64,000 bases of DNA from Nocardia iowensis (GTDB lineage Bacteria; Actinomycetota; Actinomycetes; Mycobacteriales; Mycobacteriaceae), in assembly GCF_019222765.1 (NCBI RefSeq), contig NZ_CP078145.1:3534001-3598000 (forward strand). Reading direction: 5' to 3'. Positions 46,582-55,438 of this stretch are shown here, one piece after another. The notes under the pieces were generated by a model. That model saw only the letters and a list, made by a program, of their open reading frames with translations, did not search any database and was not told the DNA's origin. The number at the start of each line of letters is the position of its first letter. Positions within the stretch are counted from its first letter, which is position 1. The position numbers and the translations under genes are program-made.

Positions 46582-48248
46582 CGAGATTCCTTTCCGGCGT
46601 CGTCGAGCACGCCATAGGCTTCCTCGTAGCGCAGGCCCAGACCCAGGGTGAGATTGAGCTGTCCCCAGGTGCGCCCGACCTGATCCATCCGTTCGATGGC
46701 TTCGCTGGACTCGAGGTAGGTGCGCACCCGATCGCAGCCGCTGACCTTGCCCACGTCCGCGGCCAAACGGTCCAGCAGTCCCAGCCGGTGCGCGCCATCG
46801 TCGGCTGAGCTGATGGGGCCGGCCGCGGCGCGCGCGGTGGAGTCGAACATGGTGCGGTGCTCGCACCGTAATCGGCGCAGGGTGAGCATGACGTCGCTGT
46901 CGGGGGGCAGCGGTTCGATCCCGTGGGCGGTGAGGATTTCTCGGGCGAGGTAGGTGAGCATTGCTGTCGAGGCCGCGGTCGCGGCCGTCCAGTCCTGTTG
47001 TGCGAGCGCGCCGATCATGTCCTCGCGAGTGGCGGCGAAAAAGATGACGGCCCACAACAATTCGGTTCCGCATCGGGCAAAGCGTGGCGCGGGCAGCGGC
47101 GAGAGGGTGATGTCGTCGTCGGGTGCGATCGGGGCGCCGGATAGTGTCAGCGTGATATCGGTGCGGGCAGGCGGGGGAGTCAGCGGCGCGAGGGGTGGGC
47201 ATTCGGGCTGCCAGGGGATCAGGGGGGCCTCGGCGTCGTGGCCCAGAGTGATGAAGCCCAGCCGCAGGAACTCGGCTACGGTCGCGGCTTGATCGGGGTG
47301 CGCGGCGAGTGTCTCGGTGAGTGGCTGGTCGGCTCGTAGGTTGCGCCACAGCTGGGCGGCGTTGTCGTTGAGCACGAAAACGTCGGTTCGGTCGCGGATG
47401 AGGTGCATTCGTCCTGAGGAGTCGAATTCCGCGACGTTCTCCGCCGGGGTAAGGACCAGGCACGCAGGTGTGTCGGTGACCGTCGACCACCCGGTGTGGC
47501 GGGCGAGGTCAAGGGCGGCGGTAGTGAATTGCGCGGGGCCGCAACCGTCTGCGCGTCCGGCACTGTCGAGGAGATCACGATATTCGGCGGCGAGCGGGCC
47601 ACTGCATCGATCCAGTTGGTGGTCGAGCCATTTCATCTTCAGATAGCTCTCACCGCGCCGCGCGACATATGCCTTCATGGCCTGCTGCAGGCCGTTGCGT
47701 GCCCAGCCCGCGGCCGACTCGTGCTGCGAGAGTGCGTTCAGCCCCACCGCGTACCACAGCGATCGGCGGGCCTGCATCGCCCACCAGCGCGACACGATGT
47801 AGGCGAGCTCCTCGCGGGGCAAAACAGCGCGCAGTTCGTCGGCGAGGTCGGGGTTGGCCAGCACGACCCCGCCCAGGAACCGTTGGCAGCGGTCGAGGTC
47901 ATCCTCGGTGAGTTGGTCGAGACCGGTCTCGGACGTGGCACTGGCCTTGATCCACCGCAGTTGCACGGCGAGCTGACCCGCCGACAGCATTCGTACTTCG
48001 ACGCGGCGCCCCGGCGGGTACAGGATCTTGCGCAGCAGCGGGTACTCCTGGTCACCGGGGTGAATGAGCAGGAAGTCGACGTCGGAGCTGCTATTGGCGA
48101 ACCCCTCCGCGTGTGAACCCTCGAGCAGGACCGCCGCCTCGGAGGGCACATCCACCGACGCGGCGACCGAGGCCAGCAGCGTTGCCATCTCATGCGGCGT
48201 GATAGCACTGCCGACGCTCGGCTCGTTCGAGATAGCCAGGTCGATCAT
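46578..48248 (-). CDS. Nucleotidyltransferase with internal PqqD-like segment
   Basis: 556 residues. The pol-beta-type nucleotidyltransferase site is LLEGSHAEGFANSSSDVDFL (41-60): GS with the DxD pair Asp56 and Asp58. A helical HEPN-like region follows. Residues about 285-337 resemble the PqqD/RiPP-recognition fold: VFVLNDNAAQLWRNLRADQP, then TVAEFLRLGFITL. The C-terminal 200 residues are helical with no motif I know. I infer transfer of a nucleotide or phosphate-linked group to a carrier or small molecule. Overlaps both neighbours by ATGA. Confidence 0.65.
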   Translation of the reverse strand: MIDLAISNEPSVGSAITPHEMATLLASVAASVDVPSEAAVLLEGSHAEGFANSSSDVDFLLIHPGDQEYPLLRKILYPPGRRVEVRMLSAGQLAVQLRWIKASATSETGLDQLTEDDLDRCQRFLGGVVLANPDLADELRAVLPREELAYIVSRWWAMQARRSLWYAVGLNALSQHESAAGWARNGLQQAMKAYVARRGESYLKMKWLDHQLDRCSGPLAAEYRDLLDSAGRADGCGPAQFTTAALDLARHTGWSTVTDTPACLVLTPAENVAEFDSSGRMHLIRDRTDVFVLNDNAAQLWRNLRADQPLTETLAAHPDQAATVAEFLRLGFITLGHDAEAPLIPWQPECPPLAPLTPPPARTDITLTLSGAPIAPDDDITLSPLPAPRFARCGTELLWAVIFFAATREDMIGALAQQDWTAATAASTAMLTYLAREILTAHGIEPLPPDSDVMLTLRRLRCEHRTMFDSTARAAAGPISSADDGAHRLGLLDRLAADVGKVSGCDRVRTYLESSEAIERMDQVGRTWGQLNLTLGLGLRYEEAYGVLDDAGKESR

Positions 48249-50926
48249 TGTTGCGTCCTTTCGTTCGTGTCCTGGGCCGCGGCCTGCTCGGCGGCGGCGA
48301 GGATGGTGATCGAGCCGGTCCCGCCGTCGATGCGTAGCCGGGTGCCGGTGGTTAGGCGGTCGGTGATGCCGGGTGCCTGGACGATGGTGGGGATGCCGAG
48401 TTCGCGGGCGACGATCGCCAGATGGGTCAGCGGGCTGCCGCGTTCGATGATCAGTCCCGACGCTGAGGGCAGTACCGAAACCCACCCTGGGTCGGTGCGG
48501 TAGGCCACCAGGATTCCGCCCTCGGCGTCGACCGGGGTGTCGGTGACCACGGCGGCGGCCTCCACCACACCGGCACACGACGGGATGCCCTGCAACACGG
48601 GTCCCTGGCTGGGTGTGGGGGAGTCGGTGGCGACGAATCCGGCGTCGCGCAACAGGTTCGCGTCGTAGGGAAAGCCGTGGGTGTCGAATCGTGCCGGTGC
48701 ACGCAGCTTTTCGTCGGCGGCCAGTCGCGCTCGGCGTAGCTCGACCACCCGGGCCAGGTCTGCGGGGTCGGCCGTGCCTTCGAAGCAACCGCGCAGTTCC
48801 TCGAGACGCAGCAAGAAGACGTCGGTGTCACGGGCCAGGACTCCTCGACGCGTGAGGCCACGCCCGAGCGCACGCATCATCCGCTTCTTCGTGCCGAAGG
48901 TTCGGGTGCGGCAGAAGCGGACTCGTTCTCGGTAGCCCAGCCCGCGGCGAACCTTACGGCGCAGCCATTCGAAAACCAACCGGCGCGGGCCGTGCAGATG
49001 CTGGGCCAGATATTGCTGCGCGGCGTCGTTGCCCTCGGCGCGAGTGACCGGTACCTGCCGTAGGAAGGTGACCAGCAGTGCGGGGTCATCACGCAGGCTC
49101 GGTGATTCCAGCTTCAATTCGTCGGGACTGCGGTAACCGAAATCGTCGAGATAGCGGTCGATGTCGGCCAGCAGCGAGGTTTTGCCGGCCGCCCGCAATG
49201 CGTCGAGCAGTTCGGCGGGCGGGACTCGATCCAGCAGCGTCGCGGCATCGGGGTCGGCCTGAATCGCGGTGGACAGCTCGATCAGCGCCGCCGCGGGCTC
49301 GGCCGATTCGATGTCGGGTCCCGGTGCGACGACCGCCCAGGGAAACCAGGTGGGCGCGTGAGGCAGCCACCGGTTGGCCAGACCGAACAACAATGCCCCG
49401 CAGGTGAGCAGGACCGCATCCAGGACGAGTATCGGCCCGGTGGCGATGACGTCATCGCGTTCGAATTCCCGCAGCAGCCGATAGATTTCGTCAGCGGAGA
49501 AGGTTTCGTAGTCGATGCGCTCGTAGCGAGCCTGCCAGCCGGGGTACTCACGCAGATAATGCTCGGCGAGCCGTTCGACGGTCACTATCTTGCGCAGATA
49601 CACCAGCGCCGAGCGGGTCCGCCACCACAGGGCGCGCGGGCGTGAGCTGAAATCGAACGGGTGTAGCTGCTGGGCGAGTTCGTCGTCGAGGGGCTCCGCG
49701 ACACCGAGTGAGACTTCGAGCATCGCGCGGTTGAGCCGATATCCCGGCGCGATGCGCACCATCCGATACCAGTGCAGCAGGTTGTAGTGCACCCGATGAT
49801 GGAAGCTGCCCAGCATGTAGGGAAGCCAGCGGTCCATCTGCAACAGCTGCTGTTCGGGAACCGCCAGCGACCGCGCATACTCCCGATACAGCCGACCGTA
49901 CATATCGGCGGCGACGGTGAAGGTCAGCGGCGAGGACGCGCCGCCGAAGTTCTCGACAATATTCGAGTTGTCCCAGATACGTAGTTCGCCTCCACCAGGA
50001 TCGAGGTCTGCGGCCGGGCCGGTGGTGATCGGGCGCGACTGCAGGACCCACACGGTGTCGTCCGTGATGGCCCACTCGATGTCCTGATCGGTGCCGAACA
50101 CGGCCCGCACCCGATCCGCGAGATCGCACAGTCGGCCTATTTCGCTGTCGGACAACGAGAAACGGGCACGGTCGGCGTCAGGCACCGATTGGACCGCCAA
50201 TCCGCCGTTGGCCGCGCACACCGTTTCGAGCTGTTTGTTCCCGACGGTTCTGGTCACGACGTCGCGCCGGTTGTCCAGGACGATGGTGTCGGCATCGACC
50301 ATTCCCGACACCAATCCTTCGCCGAGACCGAAGACCGAACTGATGATCGTGCGCCGCGCTCCGGTGATCGGATCGCGGGTGAACATCACCCCGCTGCAAT
50401 CGGCGTCGACCATGGTCTGCACGATCACCGCGATTCCGTCGGAAGACAACGGAATACCGCGCTGGCACCGATATCGCAGGGCGCGTTCGGAATACGCCGA
50501 CGCCCAGCAGTCGATGATCGCCTCGACCACGGCTTCGAAATCGAGCACATTCAAAAAAGACGCGAATTGTCCCGCGAACGAATGGCGGTTGCCGTCCTCC
50601 TCCAGCCCCGACGAACGCACAGCCACGGGAAACCCGCCCACCCGGTCCACCGCACGCGCGGCCGCATAACGCAGCCCTGACGAAGAGGAAAGCCGCCGCA
50701 ACAGCGCCGCGATGTCGTCGGCGGCCTCGCCCGGCTCACGATCCTCGGCTCGGCTGATCAACGCTTCCCAATCGGCGCCGACATCGTGACCGTCGAGGAA
50801 GTTGCGAAAGTCTGCTATCTCCAGCACTGTCCATTTCGGCACGAGCAGACCGCGATCACCCAGTATCCGAAGGTTATTCGCCTTTCCGCCGATACCCGGC
50901 CGGGGAACATCATTTCCCGTACTCAT
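48245..50926 (-). CDS. PEP-synthase-like phosphotransferase
   Basis: 893 residues in the three-part layout of rifampin phosphotransferase and PEP synthase. An ATP-grasp-like N-terminus has GGKANNLRIL, FPVAVRSSGLEEDGNRHSFA and SGVMFTRDPITGARRTIISS, with VWVLQSRPIT at its end. A long central part carries SNIVENFGGASSPLTF. The C-terminal swivel His domain has ERGSPLTHLAIVARELGIPT (His about 835). PEP synthase has a PEP/pyruvate barrel that is not seen here. It therefore resembles enzymes that phosphorylate a small-molecule hydroxyl with the beta-phosphate of ATP. First gene of the operon; ATG 50926 follows GGAGG. Confidence 0.8.
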   Translation of the reverse strand: MSTGNDVPRPGIGGKANNLRILGDRGLLVPKWTVLEIADFRNFLDGHDVGADWEALISRAEDREPGEAADDIAALLRRLSSSSGLRYAAARAVDRVGGFPVAVRSSGLEEDGNRHSFAGQFASFLNVLDFEAVVEAIIDCWASAYSERALRYRCQRGIPLSSDGIAVIVQTMVDADCSGVMFTRDPITGARRTIISSVFGLGEGLVSGMVDADTIVLDNRRDVVTRTVGNKQLETVCAANGGLAVQSVPDADRARFSLSDSEIGRLCDLADRVRAVFGTDQDIEWAITDDTVWVLQSRPITTGPAADLDPGGGELRIWDNSNIVENFGGASSPLTFTVAADMYGRLYREYARSLAVPEQQLLQMDRWLPYMLGSFHHRVHYNLLHWYRMVRIAPGYRLNRAMLEVSLGVAEPLDDELAQQLHPFDFSSRPRALWWRTRSALVYLRKIVTVERLAEHYLREYPGWQARYERIDYETFSADEIYRLLREFERDDVIATGPILVLDAVLLTCGALLFGLANRWLPHAPTWFPWAVVAPGPDIESAEPAAALIELSTAIQADPDAATLLDRVPPAELLDALRAAGKTSLLADIDRYLDDFGYRSPDELKLESPSLRDDPALLVTFLRQVPVTRAEGNDAAQQYLAQHLHGPRRLVFEWLRRKVRRGLGYRERVRFCRTRTFGTKKRMMRALGRGLTRRGVLARDTDVFLLRLEELRGCFEGTADPADLARVVELRRARLAADEKLRAPARFDTHGFPYDANLLRDAGFVATDSPTPSQGPVLQGIPSCAGVVEAAAVVTDTPVDAEGGILVAYRTDPGWVSVLPSASGLIIERGSPLTHLAIVARELGIPTIVQAPGITDRLTTGTRLRIDGGTGSITILAAAEQAAAQDTNERTQQ

Positions 50927-51292
50927 CACACCTCCGCATCGCGCCGGACATTGTTTCGGCTCACGACTCCACTGTGGGCGCGTGCGGCGTTGTCGACGCT
51001 GTGCCGACGGCGCGGCTTAGCTGCGCTGCCTTATGCGCGGGCACAAGCCGCCGCCATTCCGAACCCGGCCAGCACCGGTGCCAGGGCCGTTCATCACCGC
51101 GTGCCGCGACTGCGGATACGTGCCGCGACTGCGGATAGTCGACGAAACCGTCCGTCGTCCGGTGGGCCGTGCGTCGGGACAATGGGCCGTCGCCTAGCGC
51201 AAGCGGCGAATTGTTGGGCCACCGAACAATGGCGAGCGGGTATTCGGCCGGTTTTATGAAAGCACTGTCGATTCCCCAACCGAGGACCACTT
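50927..51292. other. Divergent promoter region
   Basis: Separates the minus-strand operon (start 50926) from the plus-strand oxidoreductase (start 51293), so promoters for both should lie here. No gene was recognised. It holds a 19-bp tandem repeat at 51101-51138. I saw no clear autoregulatory element of the butyrolactone-receptor type. Confidence 0.5.
51101..51138. repeat. 19-bp tandem repeat in the divergent promoter
   Basis: GTGCCGCGACTGCGGATAC at 51101-51119 is repeated at 51120-51138 with only the last base changed. Confidence 0.85.
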
Positions 51293-52135
51293 ATGCGACC
51301 GGACATCGGAAAGATCGGAGTGTGGCGACTGGCCTCCGAGCTGTCGATCGGTCTGATCCGGCAACTCGAACAACTCGGTTACGCCACCGTCTGGATCGGT
51401 GGCTCCCCGCCCGGTGATCTGGCACTGGCCGAGTCACTGCTGGACGCAACCGAACACGTCACGATCGCCACCGGCATCGTCAACGTCTGGAGCTGTTCCC
51501 CCCACGAGGTCGCCCACAGCTACCACCGCATCGCCGACCGGTACGGCAGCCGGTTCCTGCTCGGGATCGGGGTGGGCCATCGGGAGGGAACAGCGCGATA
51601 TGAGCGACCCTACGACACGCTGACCCGCTGGCTCGACGAACTCGACGCCGCCGGTGTGCCCACCGACCGGCGTGTGCTCGCGGCCCTGGGCCCCAAGGTC
51701 GTGTGTCTGGCCGGGTCGCGCACGGCCGGCGCGCACACCTACCTGACGACTCCCGAACACACCCGTCGAACTCGTGTGCTGCTCGGGGCCGGCCCGTTGC
51801 TGGCCGTGGAGCAGAAGGTGGTGTTCGATACCGATGCCCAGCGAGCCCGGGCGCTGGGTCGAGCGGTGATCGTCAACCCGTACCTCGGGTTGACCAACTA
51901 CATCAACAATCTTCTGCGACTGGGCTACTCGCGCGATGAGCTGCGCCAGGGCGGCAGTGACCGCCTTATCGACGCGCTCGCCCTGCACGGCGACGCGAGC
52001 ACCATTGCCGGCGGGCTGCGCGCTCACCTCGACGCCGGCGCCGACCACGTATGCCTGCAGTTGCTTTGCCAGCCGGGCGAGGACCCTGTGCCGGCCTATC
52101 GCGCGCTGGCAGCAACCTTGATCGATCCGGCGTGA
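51293..52135 (+). CDS. LLM-class F420/FMN-dependent oxidoreductase
   Basis: 280 residues of the luciferase-like barrel. LEQLGYATVWIGGSPPGDLA, VTIATGIVNVWSCSP and GSRFLLGIGVGH are the recurring blocks of mycobacterial/Nocardia F420-dependent oxidoreductases of the TIGR03620 kind. GAGGA lies seven bases before ATG 51293. It is divergent from the PEP-synthase-like operon and could supply a redox step to it, or may be independent. Confidence 0.85.
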   Translation: MRPDIGKIGVWRLASELSIGLIRQLEQLGYATVWIGGSPPGDLALAESLLDATEHVTIATGIVNVWSCSPHEVAHSYHRIADRYGSRFLLGIGVGHREGTARYERPYDTLTRWLDELDAAGVPTDRRVLAALGPKVVCLAGSRTAGAHTYLTTPEHTRRTRVLLGAGPLLAVEQKVVFDTDAQRARALGRAVIVNPYLGLTNYINNLLRLGYSRDELRQGGSDRLIDALALHGDASTIAGGLRAHLDAGADHVCLQLLCQPGEDPVPAYRALAATLIDPA

Positions 52136-52162
52136 CCGGGTCGAGTTCGACAGGAGGATCCG

Positions 52163-53587
52163 ATGGTTCCGATTATCTCGCGTCGCGGAAGGTATCGCTG
52201 CGGGGCAGTCCTGCTCGCGTTGGCCGTCGTAGCCGGCACGCCCGCCGCGACCGCTGCCCCTGAGGACACCCCTGGGGCCCCACCGGTTCCGGTACAACCG
52301 GCATTGCCGTTCCCGATACCGCCGCTACCGCCAGAATTCGATTCCCAGTTCTATTCGCCGCCGCCCGAGGTCGTCGCCGGCAAGCAGCCGGGCCAGATCA
52401 TCGCCGCACGCGAGGTCCATCTCGCGTTCTACTCGGTCATCCCCCTCAACATCGACGCCTGGCAGCTGTCCTACCGCTCCACCAACACCCGCGATGAGCC
52501 GATCGCGGCGGTTACCACGGTGATGAAACCGCGCGGCGATGATGGTGGCCGCCCGCGCCCGCTGCTGTCGTATCAGTTCCCCGAGGACGCCAACGCCCAA
52601 TACTGCGCACCGTCCTACTCCTTACAGCAGGCTTCGATTCCGGGTAACATCTCCGGCCAGTTCGACATACCGTTCGAATTCTTGCTCGCACCCCTGACCG
52701 CCCTCGCGGCCGGGTGGGCGGTGGCCATGCCCGACCATGAGGGCCCGAACTCGGCATTCGCGGCCGGCCCGCTGGCCGCCAGAATTGTCCTGGACGGCAT
52801 CAGAGCGACCGAGAGCTTCGCGCCCATGGGCCTGACCCCCGACACCGAGGTCGGCCTGGCCGGATACTCCGGCGGGGCGATCGCCACCGGCCACGCCGCC
52901 GAGCAGCACGGCTCCTACGCGCCCGAACTCAATATCGTCGGCGCGGCCGAGGGCGGGGTGCCCGCTGACCTGAAAGCCATGATCAACCTGTCCAACAACA
53001 ACCTCGGCTCCGGCCTGATTCTCTCCGGAATCCTCGGGGTGGCCCGCGAATACCCGCAACTGGCTGCCTACCTCGACCAGCGGATGAACGGCTTCGGCAA
53101 GGCGATCGCGCCGATCAAGAACTCGTTGTGCCTGTACTCAGCCGCGATCTTCCCGTTCATGAACAACAAGGGCCTGATCGACTCTCCGGGGGACCCCCTC
53201 GACGATCCGGTGCCCGCCGCCGTCTTGGACACCATCCGCATGGGTCACGCGGTCCCTGATGTCCCCATGTTCATCTATCAAGCCAACCCGGACTGGATCG
53301 CGCCCGTCGGCCCGGTCAACGCTTTGGTCGACACCTACTGTGCCGACCCCCGAGCGCGGGTGCAGTATGTGCGCGACCACTTCAGCGAACACATCTCATT
53401 GGAGATCATCGGAATCCCTCGCGCGTTGCTGTGGCTGGCCGACCGCTTCGCCGGACTTCCCGCCGACGGCTGCGGCACGCACGACGAAGGCTCGATGGCC
53501 CTGGACCCCAGGACCTGGCCGCAGTGGCTGCAAACCGCTGGAGCCATCCTCGCGGGAGTCTTCCAGCAACCCATCGGCAGCCGCTGA
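52163..53587 (+). CDS. Secreted lipase, LIP family
   Basis: 474 residues. A signal peptide of about 31 residues (core VLLALAVVAGTPAATAAPE) precedes a Pro-rich linker. The lipase fold of the secretory LIP family has WAVAMPDHEGPNSAFAAG and the nucleophile GLAGYSGGAIATGHAAEQ (GYSGG). The Asp and His lie near PDWIAPVGPVNALVD and FSEHISLEI. Cys pairs (QYC, SLC, TYC, GCG) suggest disulphides. Likely a triacylglycerol or wax-ester lipase acting outside the cell. AGGAGG precedes the ATG. Confidence 0.9.
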   Translation: MVPIISRRGRYRCGAVLLALAVVAGTPAATAAPEDTPGAPPVPVQPALPFPIPPLPPEFDSQFYSPPPEVVAGKQPGQIIAAREVHLAFYSVIPLNIDAWQLSYRSTNTRDEPIAAVTTVMKPRGDDGGRPRPLLSYQFPEDANAQYCAPSYSLQQASIPGNISGQFDIPFEFLLAPLTALAAGWAVAMPDHEGPNSAFAAGPLAARIVLDGIRATESFAPMGLTPDTEVGLAGYSGGAIATGHAAEQHGSYAPELNIVGAAEGGVPADLKAMINLSNNNLGSGLILSGILGVAREYPQLAAYLDQRMNGFGKAIAPIKNSLCLYSAAIFPFMNNKGLIDSPGDPLDDPVPAAVLDTIRMGHAVPDVPMFIYQANPDWIAPVGPVNALVDTYCADPRARVQYVRDHFSEHISLEIIGIPRALLWLADRFAGLPADGCGTHDEGSMALDPRTWPQWLQTAGAILAGVFQQPIGSR

Positions 53588-53682
53588 TGGCAGCTTCGCG
53601 CCTCGTTGCGCCCGCGCCAGTGGATACACCGAGCTCGCTGTCTGGCGATGTGTCGGAATCGAACAGGATCAGTGCTCGGGGA

Positions 53683-54648
53683 TCAGTGGTCGTCGGCGAG
53701 TGCGGCCAGGGCTCGGTGTGCGAGTCTGCGCAGCAGCGGGGTGAGTTCAGGTGGGTCGAGCAGGGTGTAGGGGACCGGCAGGACGGCGAGTTGGGCGGCG
53801 AGGTATTCGACGGTGTCGGGATAGGTGGTCAGGACGCAGGTGTTCTCGTCGGCCGGTTCGAGGATGCCTTGGCGGGCACTGAGCCGGCGTTGCGCGCTGG
53901 CGAGGGGTTCGTGCAGCAGCACGCGCGCTTGACGGGTGCCGACGGTGCGGCGCAGCGAGCGGGTCAGCCAGGTGGCGGCGTCCATGCCGTCGGGCAGGTC
54001 GCGGGCCGGGACGCGCACGCCGGTGTGGTGCACGGCGGTGATGCGGTCGAGTCGGAAGGTGCGCCAGTCGCCGCGGTCGTTGTCGAAGGCGATGAGATAC
54101 CAGCGGGGTCCGGCGGCGACGAGGCGGTGCGGTTCGGCCAGTCGTTTGGTGGCCTCGGTGCCGGGTTTGGTGTAGGTGAAGCGGACCTTCTCGTGCGCGC
54201 GGGCGGCCGCGGCGAGGGCGGCGAGGGTGTCGGGGTCCACGGGCGGGCCGGTCGGGGTGTCGACGAGCTCGGTGTGCGACAGGTCCGAGACGCGGCGGCG
54301 CAGGCGGCTGGGCAGGACCTGTTCGAGTTTGGCCAGCGCGCGCAGCGACGCGTCCTCGATGCCGACCACGGCCGCAGTGGCGGCGGCCCGCAGGCCGAGC
54401 GCGATGGCGACGGCTTCCTCGTCGTCGAGCAGCAGCGGCGGCATCGCGGTGCCCGCCGCCAGACGGTAGCCGCCGATATTGCCCTGTGTGGCGTGCACCG
54501 GATAGCCGAGCTCGCGCAATCTGTCGATGTCTCGGCGAATAGTGCGGGGGGTGACCTGCAAACGTTCGGCAAGCTCCACTCCGGTCCATTCGCGCGGGGA
54601 CTGCAACAGCGACAACAACGCCAACAACCGAGCCGATGGATCACGCAT
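53683..54648 (-). CDS. WYL-domain HTH regulator (YafY/DeoR-like)
   Basis: 321 residues. N-terminal winged helix: WTGVELAERLQVTPRTIRRD (21-40) with GYPVHATQGNIGGYRL as the wing. The WYL domain has PRWYLIAFDNDRGDWRTFRL with Trp183-Tyr184-Leu185, plus the Arg-rich LDRI. A WCX-type C-terminus follows. ATG 54648 or 54657 may start it; neither has a good ribosome site, and the transcript may be leaderless. It is divergent from the reductase/UvrA genes, with a perfect inverted repeat in the gap. The same motif occurs before three other genes, so it is probably their regulator. Confidence 0.9.
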   Translation of the reverse strand: MRDPSARLLALLSLLQSPREWTGVELAERLQVTPRTIRRDIDRLRELGYPVHATQGNIGGYRLAAGTAMPPLLLDDEEAVAIALGLRAAATAAVVGIEDASLRALAKLEQVLPSRLRRRVSDLSHTELVDTPTGPPVDPDTLAALAAAARAHEKVRFTYTKPGTEATKRLAEPHRLVAAGPRWYLIAFDNDRGDWRTFRLDRITAVHHTGVRVPARDLPDGMDAATWLTRSLRRTVGTRQARVLLHEPLASAQRRLSARQGILEPADENTCVLTTYPDTVEYLAAQLAVLPVPYTLLDPPELTPLLRRLAHRALAALADDH

Positions 54649-54669
54649 GACGCCCATTCTGACACGCAT

Positions 54670-54690
54670 ATAGGTCACTGAATGACCTAT
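54670..54690. promoter_or_regulatory. WYL-regulon operator, site 2
   Basis: A perfect inverted repeat, ATAGGTCA-CTGAA-TGACCTAT, in the gap between the divergent WYL regulator and reductase genes. It is followed by TGGGGTTCTACCGTCGGGAC, the promoter-like part shared with the other sites. Its position allows control of both directions, including autoregulation. Confidence 0.8.
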
Positions 54691-54736
54691 TGGGGTTCTA
54701 CCGTCGGGACGTACGCAAGCGAAAGGAGATCCAACG

Positions 54737-55438
54737 ATGCGGTTCGCGATACTGGGCACCGGGGCCGGTGCCCGCGCGCACACCGGGAAACTGCTACAGC
54801 TCGGCCATGACGTGGTCGTCGGGACGCGGGATCGCGCGGCGACGCTGGCGCGCACCGAACCGGACATGATGGGCACGCCACCGTATCGGGAGTGGCTCGA
54901 GCAGCATCCGATGGCCACTCTGCTGCCCTTCGCCGAGGCCGCCGCCCACGGCGAGGTGATCATCAACGGCATCTCCGGCGACCACGCGCTCGCCACGCTT
55001 GCGCCGCTCACCGAGCAACTGCGCGGCAAGCCTTTGCTGGATTACGCGGTCCCCTACGTCTACAACCCCGCCCGCGACCACCCGTGGCCGACCCCGTGGG
55101 GGGTGATGCCCGCGTTGAATCCCTGCGACAGCGACAGCCTGGGCGAGCAGATCCAGCGCGCCCTGCCCGCCACCCAGGTCGTGAAGGTGTTCGTCACCCA
55201 GGAGCAGGAGACCGTCGTCGACCCGAAGGCCATCGAAGAGGGGGACCACACGATGTTCCTCGCCGGTGACCACGACGACGCGAAAGCCGTGGCCACGCAG
55301 CTGCTCCACGATTACGGCTGGACACACATCGTGGATCTGGGGCCGCTGGTGTCCGCGCGCGGGATGGAGATGTACGCGCACTTGCACACCGCGGTCGGGT
55401 TCGCGCTCGGCCGCCGATTCGGAGTCAAGATCGTATGA
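54737..55438 (+). CDS. NADP-binding reductase, F420-NADP reductase-like
   Basis: 233 residues. An N-terminal Rossmann motif, FAILGTGAGARAHTGKLLQL with VVVGTRD (Arg after the second strand favours NADP), then a C-terminal helical part with VKVFVTQEQETVVDP. This is the layout of NADPH-dependent F420 reductases and related NAD(P)-binding proteins. AAAGGAG lies eight bases before the ATG. The stop overlaps the UvrA-like start. It opens the WYL-controlled set. Confidence 0.75.
   Translation: MRFAILGTGAGARAHTGKLLQLGHDVVVGTRDRAATLARTEPDMMGTPPYREWLEQHPMATLLPFAEAAAHGEVIINGISGDHALATLAPLTEQLRGKPLLDYAVPYVYNPARDHPWPTPWGVMPALNPCDSDSLGEQIQRALPATQVVKVFVTQEQETVVDPKAIEEGDHTMFLAGDHDDAKAVATQLLHDYGWTHIVDLGPLVSARGMEMYAHLHTAVGFALGRRFGVKIV

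Noticed and set aside
50960..51040. Similarity to the region before the alcohol dehydrogenase (38820-38880), considered as a shared promoter
   Set aside because: Only short matches such as CGACGCTGT are shared; the rest looks like ordinary GC-rich similarity.
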